DNA from: Prochlorococcus sp. AG-347-I06
GTDB taxonomy: Bacteria > Cyanobacteriota > Cyanobacteriia > PCC-6307 > Cyanobiaceae
Reading direction: 5' to 3'
Length of the DNA stretch: 64,000 nucleotides
NCBI GenBank assembly: GCA_003281605.1
Contig: QCBM01000002.1
Span: 62,001-126,000, forward strand
The notes below the pieces were generated by a model. The model was not told the DNA's origin, ran no database searches, and saw only the letters and a list, made by a program, of their open reading frames with translations. Positions 57,360 to 64,000 of this stretch are shown piece by piece. A program made the translations under genes and the position numbers. How positions within the stretch are numbered: the first letter of the stretch is position 1; each line of letters opens with the position of its first letter.

Positions 57360-58913
57360 ATGATTAATAAAATTTTAAAATTTAGAAATCTCTTTAAATT
57401 ATTTATTTTTATTCCTCTTATATTTTATTTTGGCAAAAGAAGTTATATAGCGTTTGATGAAGGTTTTTATGCATTACAAGCCAGATGGATATTAGAAAAA
57501 GGTAATTGGACAATTCCACTATGGTGGGATGAATATGTTTTAGATAGAACAATAGGATTACAGTTTTTAATAGCAAATTCACAAGACTTATTTGGAAGAA
57601 ATATTTTTTTTGCATATCTACCAACAACAGTCGCATCAATATTGATGCTATTTACAACGTATAAATTACATGAAGAATTATTTAATAAAAAAAATGCAAT
57701 TATATCTCCACTAATCCTTGCTACTACATATATATGGTTTGACTACTCACACTTAGCCACTCAAGATATTATTTATTCATGTTTAGTAACTGTTGGAGTA
57801 TTAGCTTTAGTCAAAATAAAAAGTAAAAATAACAAATTCTATATTCTGCTTTTTGGAATTTGGATTGGTTTAGCTTTTATGATGAAAACTTTTTTAGTTT
57901 TTGTACCGTTATTATCACTCATACCATATATTTTTTTTAAAAAAAAATTTTTATTCATCAAATTCTTTTGGTTAGGACTACTCATTGGATTTATTCCTTT
58001 TTTAGTCTGGATGTTTTCTATCAACCCTTATTTAGATAAAAATATTATTTTTCACTTAGTTGAAAAGTTTAACTCTCTATCAAATAAAAATACTTTTACA
58101 AATCCTTTCTATTATTATTTCTGGAATGTACCCATAACATTTCTGCCATGGAGTTTTTTTGCAATTATTGGCACAACATACAATATTTCTCAAAGTAAAA
58201 ATAATAAATATATACTCACTTTTTTTCCCTTAATATTATTAATAACACTAAGTATTTTCTCTACGAAAACGCCCTATTATACTCTACAAATCTCATCTAT
58301 TTTTTCATTAAATGCTTATGTAGGAGTTAAATATTTGTTCGACTCAAAAATATATAACCAAATTTTTTTATTTATAACTTCAAAAATAATTCCATTATTT
58401 ATATTTTCTCTAACTTTCACATATTATTTTTTCTTGAAAAATACTATTAACTTTAACTCTAAAGAAAATACATTTCTAATTCTTGGATTATTATTTTTCG
58501 GAATATCTTGGTCTTTTTTAAAACAAAAAAACTCATTCAAAGAATTATTAACAATTTTAATAATTGGGCCTTACTTATTAACATCATTTCTTTTGCAATC
58601 AGGATTATTTACAGATAGATCTAGAGAACTAAGAGAAAAAATGGAGTACGTATCATCTCTTGATATAGTAAAAAATCAACAGATAAATGTTGATAAATCA
58701 GGTATAAAAAATAGTCAATCCCAATCAAAAATCATAAGAATTGCTTTATTAACTCCTAAGCTAGGTGAAGGATTAGAAAGTATTGATGAGTTAAAAAAAT
58801 CAGAATTAGTATGGACAACTGACCTTAAAAAGATAAATAACAACGATTTTTCTTTTGAAGTGATTTATGAAAATGATACTTTAAAACCTTGGAAATTACT
58901 TTTAAAAAATTAG
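57360..58913 (+). CDS. Membrane glycosyltransferase, GT39/ArnT-like
   Basis: The ATG at 57360 gives 517 residues; a longer frame would start inside the tRNA and is rejected. The protein has about ten to twelve hydrophobic segments. The first loop (RSYIAFDEGFYALQARWILEKGNW) carries the acidic Asp-Glu motif of GT-C family enzymes such as ArnT, which transfer sugars from polyprenyl phosphate donors outside the membrane. TKTPYYTLQI in a later loop is another family feature. Acceptor unknown. The next gene, a polyprenyl-phosphate sugar synthase-like GT2, could make its donor. Confidence 0.8.
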   Translation: MINKILKFRNLFKLFIFIPLIFYFGKRSYIAFDEGFYALQARWILEKGNWTIPLWWDEYVLDRTIGLQFLIANSQDLFGRNIFFAYLPTTVASILMLFTTYKLHEELFNKKNAIISPLILATTYIWFDYSHLATQDIIYSCLVTVGVLALVKIKSKNNKFYILLFGIWIGLAFMMKTFLVFVPLLSLIPYIFFKKKFLFIKFFWLGLLIGFIPFLVWMFSINPYLDKNIIFHLVEKFNSLSNKNTFTNPFYYYFWNVPITFLPWSFFAIIGTTYNISQSKNNKYILTFFPLILLITLSIFSTKTPYYTLQISSIFSLNAYVGVKYLFDSKIYNQIFLFITSKIIPLFIFSLTFTYYFFLKNTINFNSKENTFLILGLLFFGISWSFLKQKNSFKELLTILIIGPYLLTSFLLQSGLFTDRSRELREKMEYVSSLDIVKNQQINVDKSGIKNSQSQSKIIRIALLTPKLGEGLESIDELKKSELVWTTDLKKINNNDFSFEVIYENDTLKPWKLLLKN

Positions 58914-58951
58914 ATAGTCAATCTATAATAAGGTGTCGCTTGTAATCTTTA

Positions 58952-60046
58952 ATGATGAAATCTGTTAATAGTTGGAATTTAACTAATAATGAACTTCATC
59001 AATTATTTAAAAACAATAACGAATTTATTTCCATTAAAGTCCGTGGTAATACTTGGGAGCCAATTACAAGATGGCTAAAATTAGATTCGAGAATTTTTAA
59101 AGAAACGACCAGCAAAGCAAGAATAACTTTATGCGATATTGAATCTCTAGCGGAAATTTATAATTACAGATCAGTAAGATGGAAAGCAAAAAAACTCACT
59201 CCACTACCCACGAAGGTAATTCCACAATCCTTAAAAAATATTTTTCGGAAAATACCAATTATAAAACAGCTTTCATACGAACTCGAAATAGTTTTTTATA
59301 AATATAGTGAAAATATTTCAGAACATTTAATTTCAATAGTAATTCCTGCAAGAAATGAAGCTGGTAATAAAGAACTTTTAATTAATGCTTTAAATAAATT
59401 CAAAAATATACCCAATAAATTAGAAATTATATTTGTTGAAGGTAACAGCAATGATAATACATATGAAATTTTGAGAGAGTTAAAAGAAAATTTCTCAAAT
59501 TTCTTCAAGATATCTCTTTTAAAACAAACTTCTAAAGGGAAGAAAAATGCAGTCGTAGAGGGATTTAATATTTCTTCAGGTGAGACCCTCGCCATAGTTG
59601 ATAGTGATTTTACGGTAGATATTGATGACAGTATTGCAGCAATTCTGGAATCAACCAAAAACAAAAATATCCTAATTAATTGTGCCCGCACAACTTTTCC
59701 AATGGAAAAAGATGCTATGAGGTGGGCAAATTATATTGGAAATAGACTTTTCGCAATATTTCTATCAATTCTCATAAATAAGCCTATATCAGATTCACTT
59801 TGTGGAACAAAAGTTTTTTCAAGAAAATTTTTTAAACTTATGAAACAAAATGGAAGTTGGGATTCCAAATCTGACCCATTTGGTGACTTTACAATAATAT
59901 TTGAAGCTGCAAAAAATAACGTTAAAATACTAAATTATCCTGTTAGATATTACGCCAGAAAATCTGGAGCACCAAATATATCTAGATGGATAGATGGATT
60001 AAAACTTCTCAAAGTATGCTGGATTTACATGATTTCTGATATCTGA
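58952..60046 (+). CDS. GT2 family glycosyltransferase with vestigial methyltransferase segment
   Basis: Residues about 127-364 are a GT-A fold family 2 domain: SIVIPARNEAGN, IIFVEGNSNDNT, the metal-binding DSD at 217-219 (LAIVDSDF), and SLCGTKVFSRKFF. This pattern is close to dolichol- or polyprenyl-phosphate hexose synthases. Residues about 35-118 (WEPITRWLKL, CDIESLAEIYNYRSV, then PIIKQLSYELEIVF) resemble the C-terminal end of the methyltransferase half of known methyltransferase-GT2 fusions. The SAM-binding core is missing. It probably works with the GT39 gene upstream. Confidence 0.8.
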   Translation: MMKSVNSWNLTNNELHQLFKNNNEFISIKVRGNTWEPITRWLKLDSRIFKETTSKARITLCDIESLAEIYNYRSVRWKAKKLTPLPTKVIPQSLKNIFRKIPIIKQLSYELEIVFYKYSENISEHLISIVIPARNEAGNKELLINALNKFKNIPNKLEIIFVEGNSNDNTYEILRELKENFSNFFKISLLKQTSKGKKNAVVEGFNISSGETLAIVDSDFTVDIDDSIAAILESTKNKNILINCARTTFPMEKDAMRWANYIGNRLFAIFLSILINKPISDSLCGTKVFSRKFFKLMKQNGSWDSKSDPFGDFTIIFEAAKNNVKILNYPVRYYARKSGAPNISRWIDGLKLLKVCWIYMISDI

Positions 60047-60152
60047 ATTGAATAAAATTTGAGTGAGTATTTTCTTGGGATTTTTAATTTCTCCAAATTA
60101 GTAATAAACTAGTTAGATTCTTAAGGTAAATAAATTCATTAAATTTCATGAC

Positions 60153-61772
60153 ATGAATTTTAATTTGAAGTTCGAACAATTAAATAAAAAAAATTATGAC
60201 AGAAAGCACTATGGAAAAATCCTAACTGTAAGACTTCCATGTAATCCAATTTTTCCAATAGGACCTATTTATCTAGCAGACCATATTCATAAATCTTTTC
60301 CAAGTATAGAACAGCAATTCATTGATCTAGCAATAATTCCCTCTAATAAAGTCTCTAAATATTTAGCTAGAAAAATTGATCAATTTAGACCACATCTAAT
60401 CATTTTTTCATGGAGAGATATACAAATTTATGCACCTGTTGATGGTAGAAGTGGAAATCCTCTACAAAACTCTTTTGAAGTTTTCTACTCAAAAAATATC
60501 TTTAAAAAAATTAGAGGTTCTTGGGGAGGACTAAAACTAATTGCATCTCACTATAGAGAAATATATAGAAATACTTCCTTAGTCAATATGGGACTCAAAA
60601 GAGCAGAAAAATACAACAAAAATATAAAAGTAATATTAGGAGGTGGCGCTGTTAGTGTCTTCTATGAACAATTAGGAAATCTACTTCCAAAAGGGACTGT
60701 TATTTCTGTTGGAGAGGGTGAAAATCTCATAGAGAAAATCATCAGAGGAGATTCTATAGAGAAAGAAAGATGTTATTTTGCTGGACAAAAACCTCGTAAT
60801 AAATTAATACACGAACAACCTTCAGGCACAGTTAAAACTGCTTGCGACTATCAATATATCCAATCAATATGGCCCGAATTCAATTGGTACATAGAAGGAG
60901 GTGATTACTATGTAGGTGTACAAACTAAAAGGGGTTGTCCTCACAATTGTTGTTTCTGTGTTTATACGGTCGTGGAAGGGAAGCAGGTTCGCGTTAATCC
61001 TGTTAACGAAGTAATCAAAGAAATGAAGCAATTATATGACCTTGGAGTAAGGGGATTTTGGTTCACTGATGCACAGTTTATTCCAGCCAAAAAACATATT
61101 GATGATGCAAAAACACTTTTGAAATCTATAAAGGATCAAGGCTGGGACGATATTAATTGGGCTGCATACATCAGAGCAGATAATATTGATGCTGAGCTAG
61201 CACAGCTAATGGTAGATACAGGTATGAGCTATTTTGAAATAGGTATCACTTCTGGATCTCAAGAACTTGTCAGAAAAATGAGGTTAGCATATGACCTTGA
61301 AACTGTATTAAATAATTGCAGAATGCTAGTCCAATCAGGTTTCAAGAATCATGTTTCAGTAAATTATTCATTTAATGTTTTTGACGAAACGCCAAGCACA
61401 ATAAGACAAACAATTGCTTACCATAGGGAATTAGAAAATATTTTTGGTAAAGGTTTAGTTGATCCAGCCATATTCTTTATAGGTTTGCAACCTCACACTC
61501 TTCTTGAAAAGTACGCCCTGGATAATAAAATTTTGAAGCCGAATTATAATCCAATGAGCATGATGCCCTGGACAGCAAGAAAACTTCTATGGAATCCAGG
61601 TTTATTGGGTGAAAAACTTGGTCAGGTTTGCTTAGAAGCTTTTGATAATCCAGAAGATGAATTTGGTAAAACAGTCATCAACATTCTCGAGAGAGAATAT
61701 GGAAAGTCTTCTTTAAGAGAATCTTTAAAAGTTCGTCCTTTATCAGAAAGGAAATTAGCTCAAACAAAATAA
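60153..61772 (+). CDS. B12-type radical SAM protein, substrate unknown
   Basis: This 539-residue protein has an N-terminal region (about 20-200) resembling a cobalamin-binding fold (NPIFPIGPIYLADHIHKSFP, VILGGGAVSVFYEQLGNLLP, VGEGENLIEKII) but without a DxHxxG motif. The radical SAM domain follows, with GCPHNCCFC (C262, C266, C269) and GFWFTDAQFIP. FEIGITSGSQELVRKMRLAYDLE is typical of the BchE/methylthiotransferase-like group. It could methylate or cyclise a tetrapyrrole, lipid or sugar. A start at the ATG at 60153 is used. Confidence 0.82.
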   Translation: MNFNLKFEQLNKKNYDRKHYGKILTVRLPCNPIFPIGPIYLADHIHKSFPSIEQQFIDLAIIPSNKVSKYLARKIDQFRPHLIIFSWRDIQIYAPVDGRSGNPLQNSFEVFYSKNIFKKIRGSWGGLKLIASHYREIYRNTSLVNMGLKRAEKYNKNIKVILGGGAVSVFYEQLGNLLPKGTVISVGEGENLIEKIIRGDSIEKERCYFAGQKPRNKLIHEQPSGTVKTACDYQYIQSIWPEFNWYIEGGDYYVGVQTKRGCPHNCCFCVYTVVEGKQVRVNPVNEVIKEMKQLYDLGVRGFWFTDAQFIPAKKHIDDAKTLLKSIKDQGWDDINWAAYIRADNIDAELAQLMVDTGMSYFEIGITSGSQELVRKMRLAYDLETVLNNCRMLVQSGFKNHVSVNYSFNVFDETPSTIRQTIAYHRELENIFGKGLVDPAIFFIGLQPHTLLEKYALDNKILKPNYNPMSMMPWTARKLLWNPGLLGEKLGQVCLEAFDNPEDEFGKTVINILEREYGKSSLRESLKVRPLSERKLAQTK

Positions 61773-61784
61773 ATTAAACAGTTA

Positions 61785-62102
61785 TCAATCCTCTTTCTCA
61801 ATTGAACTAGAAATTCCTTTTGATTTTAATGCTTCTGAGTAGAATTCTGCAGGCTCTAAATCACAAACAATGACCAACCCTATACCCGTATTATGTGCCT
61901 CTAACATTATTGCAATTGCATCTTGTTCGCTTAATTGCGGCACAACTTCTCGTAGTGAAATAGTGACATACTCCATAGAATTAACTGGGTCATTATGAAG
62001 TAAAACCTTATATTTTGGAGATTTATTTTTTAATTCAGCAGGTTTCTTTTCAATCACTGCTGAATTATTACTCGCACTTTGTTCTAACTTTATAGATAAC
62101 AT
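61785..62102 (-). CDS. clpS: ATP-dependent Clp protease adaptor ClpS
   Basis: This 105-residue protein has KYKVLLHNDPVNSMEYVTISL, which contains the substrate-pocket Asn-Asp and Met residues. AIAIMLEAHNTGIGLVIVCDLEPAEFYSEALKSKGI follows, with the His-containing helix. It delivers N-degron substrates to ClpC in cyanobacteria. The N-terminal 25 residues are low-complexity. It follows dapL by 27 bp and is convergent with the radical SAM gene. Confidence 0.95.
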   Translation of the reverse strand: MLSIKLEQSASNNSAVIEKKPAELKNKSPKYKVLLHNDPVNSMEYVTISLREVVPQLSEQDAIAIMLEAHNTGIGLVIVCDLEPAEFYSEALKSKGISSSIEKED

Positions 62103-62129
62103 TAAGATTTTATAGTCTAATACTATTAA

Positions 62130-63356
62130 TTATATATTAATTATTCTTTCCATTGCATCAATCACATTTGTACGTGAGTTAAATGCCGACAAACGAAAAT
62201 AACCCTCTCCTGATAATCCAAATCCGCTGCCAGGTGTTCCCACTACACTAACTTTTTGGAGAAGAAAATCAAAAAAGTCCCAAGATGTCATTTGATCAGG
62301 AACTTTAATCCAGATATAAGGTGCATTGTCCCCACCATAAACTTTATATCCTGCATTCTGAAGTTTATTTTTCATGATTTTTGCATTTTCCATATAAAAA
62401 TCAATTAAACCTTTAACCTGTTTCTTCCCTTCAATAGAATAAACACTCTCAGCTCCTCTCTGAACCACATAACTCACCCCATTGAACTTTGTAGATTGTC
62501 GCCTATTCCAAAGAGGCCATAAGTCTATTTCCTCATTGGTTGAGCTCAAACCTTTGAGATTTTTAGGAATTACTGTAAAAGCACATCTAATTCCAGTGAA
62601 TCCTGCATTTTTTGAAAAAGATCTAAATTCAATAGCACAATCCTTTGCCCCCTCAATCTCATATATTGAATGTGGGATATCATTATCCTGAATAAATGCT
62701 TCATAAGCTGCATCAAATAATATAAGAGATTTGTTTTGAAGCGCATAATCAACCCACTTTTTCAATTCTTCTTTACTAATGGTTGCTCCAGTAGGATTAT
62801 TAGGAAAACAAAGGTATAAAATATCAACTTTTTTTTCAGGTAGTTCTGGTAGAAAGTTATTCCCCTCGTTTATTGCAAGATATGTCAATCCTTGATAAGT
62901 ACCATTTTCGAGAGCATCTCCAGTTCTGCCAGTCATAACGTTACTATCAACATAGACAGGATAAACAGGATCTGTTACAGCAATTGAATTATTTTTACCA
63001 AGAATATCTAATATATTGCTACTGTCGCATTTAGAACCATCTGAAATAAAAATTTCTTCAGGTGAAATTTGACAACCTCTCGAAATAAAATCATGCTCAG
63101 ATATTTTTTCCCTGAGCCAATAATAACCTTGTTCTGGTCCATAACCTCTAAAACCATCTTTGGTTCCCATGTCATCTAAAGCTTTACCCATAGCCTCTAT
63201 GCATGTTCTAGGTAATGGTTCTGTAACGTCTCCAATGCCAAGCTTAATAATATCAGCACTCTTATTTGATTGAGAATATATTTTAACCCTTTTAGCAATT
63301 TCAGGAAATAAATAGCCTGCTTTGAGTTTTAAATAATTTTCGTTTACTTGAACCAC
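62130..63356 (-). CDS. dapL: LL-diaminopimelate aminotransferase
   Basis: This 408-residue class I aminotransferase forms LL-diaminopimelate directly from tetrahydrodipicolinate. This is the short lysine and peptidoglycan route of cyanobacteria and plants. It starts [23 protein letters not shown], has [11 protein letters not shown] and [15 protein letters not shown], and the PLP lysine is in [16 protein letters not shown]. The length and motifs are those of DapL rather than other aspartate aminotransferases. Confidence 0.95.
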   Translation of the reverse strand: MVQVNENYLKLKAGYLFPEIAKRVKIYSQSNKSADIIKLGIGDVTEPLPRTCIEAMGKALDDMGTKDGFRGYGPEQGYYWLREKISEHDFISRGCQISPEEIFISDGSKCDSSNILDILGKNNSIAVTDPVYPVYVDSNVMTGRTGDALENGTYQGLTYLAINEGNNFLPELPEKKVDILYLCFPNNPTGATISKEELKKWVDYALQNKSLILFDAAYEAFIQDNDIPHSIYEIEGAKDCAIEFRSFSKNAGFTGIRCAFTVIPKNLKGLSSTNEEIDLWPLWNRRQSTKFNGVSYVVQRGAESVYSIEGKKQVKGLIDFYMENAKIMKNKLQNAGYKVYGGDNAPYIWIKVPDQMTSWDFFDFLLQKVSVVGTPGSGFGLSGEGYFRLSAFNSRTNVIDAMERIINI

Positions 63357-63638
63357 TTTAGATAAAAAATTTCACCAATATTAGAATAATGTATCAACGT
63401 GCTTTAGTGGTGATTAGATGTTAAGATTATCTTAGTTATGATTAATCTGAAGGATAATTATAGCTATGAATTAAGTTTCAATTAGTTTGAAAATCGTTTA
63501 AAGCTTAATAAATAGAAGAATTCAATCACCTTTAACTTTATTAGTTTCAAAAATAAAAAAAATAGCTTTAAAAATTGCTTTATTAAAAGAAAAAAATCTA
63601 ATTATTTTATTTAGATGATTTTCAAAATCCAAATCACT

Positions 63639-63644
63639 TATAAT
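63639..63644 (+). promoter_or_regulatory. -10 box at the rne start
   Basis: A perfect TATAAT ends 7 bp before the rne ATG, so initiation here would give an RNA with almost no leader. Upstream, 63357-63651 has only tiny frames and an AT-rich 6-bp hairpin (63596-63601 with 63611-63616), and no strong -35 box. Confidence 0.35.
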
Positions 63645-63651
63645 CATTTAT

Positions 63652-64000
63652 ATGTCTCAGCAAATTATCATCGCTGAGCAGGCTCGAATTGCAGCACTAC
63701 TCACAGATGATCGAGTTGATGAATTAATCGTCGCACAAGGTCATTATCAAATTGGCGATATTTTTTTAGGAACAGTTGAAAATGTTCTACCTGGAATCGA
63801 TGCCGCTTTCATAAATATTGGTGAAAGTGATAAAAACGGATTCATCCATATTTCAGATTTAGGTCCACTAAGACTCAAAAAAGGGACATTTGGAATAACT
63901 GAATTACTAGAACCAAAACAAAAAGTTCTAGTACAAGTAATAAAGGAACCCACAGGATCTAAAGGGCCTAGACTAACTGGAAGTATTTCAATACCAGGAA
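63652..64000 (+). CDS. rne: Ribonuclease E/G, N-terminal part (partial at window end)
   Basis: The frame is open to the last base and about 116 residues are visible. It begins MSQQIIIAEQARIAALLTDD, then VDELIVAQGHYQIGDIFLGTVENVLPGIDAAFINIGE, which is the start of the RNase E/G S1 RNA-binding domain. KNGFIHISDLG and QKVLVQVIKEPTGSKGPRLT follow. The catalytic DNase I-like domain lies outside the window. RNase E is the main endonuclease for mRNA decay and processing. The start is the ATG at 63652. Confidence 0.96.
   Translation, partial: MSQQIIIAEQARIAALLTDDRVDELIVAQGHYQIGDIFLGTVENVLPGIDAAFINIGESDKNGFIHISDLGPLRLKKGTFGITELLEPKQKVLVQVIKEPTGSKGPRLTGSISIPG

Noticed and set aside
57270-61772. Integrated mobile island with att sites at tRNA-Thr
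   Set aside because: I found no integrase and no second copy of the tRNA 3' end downstream, so integration cannot be supported; only a variable-region suspicion remains.

Overview
The window is a gene-dense, AT-rich (roughly one third G+C by eye) piece of a picocyanobacterial chromosome, most likely a high-light-adapted Prochlorococcus. The evidence is a split RNA polymerase beta-prime (rpoC1 plus rpoC2), an F-type ATP synthase with paired b and b-prime subunits, chloroplast-type genes (Ycf65/PSRP-3, Ycf35, Ccs1/CcdA cytochrome c maturation, a high-light-inducible protein), a cyanobacterial PII protein, the compact bioF-bioK-bioC-bioD-bioA biotin operon, LL-diaminopimelate aminotransferase, and very short intergenic spaces. 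I see no insertion sequence, prophage, CRISPR array or plasmid gene.

Layout. 1-1142: end of atpD (beta) and atpC (epsilon). 1146-3266, minus: PSRP-3, a 52-residue protein and pepP. 3341-7842, plus: a CNNM-type membrane protein, a DUF697-type GTPase, nadD and nadE, tightly packed. 7839-9439, minus: DUF3326 protein, a 66-residue protein and a 2Fe-2S ferredoxin. 9456-15190, minus: the main ATP synthase operon, transcribed atp1-atpB-atpE-atpF2-atpF-atpH-atpA-atpG. 15408-18720, plus: ftsW, ccdA, ccs1. 18717-20728: queF (minus), a small gene plus glnB (plus) behind an NtcA-like site, and tlyA (minus). 21011-26477: purB and fumC (plus), then a Ski2-like helicase (minus). 26617-31181, plus: biotin operon. 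31190-35793: DUF3143 and J-domain genes (minus), rsmG (plus), aldo/keto reductase, and a 4Fe-4S ferredoxin/Ycf35/DUF2997 cluster (minus), then a HEAT-repeat gene. 35813-48018, minus, read right to left: rpsT, tatD, rpoB, rpoC1, rpoC2, hli, rlmN and a 48-residue membrane protein. 48141-51315: hisD (plus), rpiA and a Deg-type protease (minus). 51474-56962, plus: rimP-nusA-ylxR-infB. 57270-61772, plus: tRNA-Thr, two glycosyltransferases and a B12-type radical SAM enzyme, the most accessory-looking part. 61785-63356, minus: clpS and dapL. 63652-end: start of the RNase E/G gene.

Most genes are core housekeeping functions: energy conversion, transcription and translation, NAD, biotin, purine, histidine and lysine synthesis, and nitrogen signalling. 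The less expected signals are mostly regulatory or architectural. They include RNA structures on both sides of atpE, a tandem heptamer at the ATP synthase promoter, an NtcA-like site in front of an uncharacterised gene joined to glnB, and a palindrome at the start of the Ycf35 operon. All ten convergent gene pairs meet with 16 bp or less between stops. There is also a glycosyltransferase that seems to carry the remnant of a lost methyltransferase domain. I found no clearly new multi-gene system; the best candidates for undescribed biology are these elements and a few small proteins.
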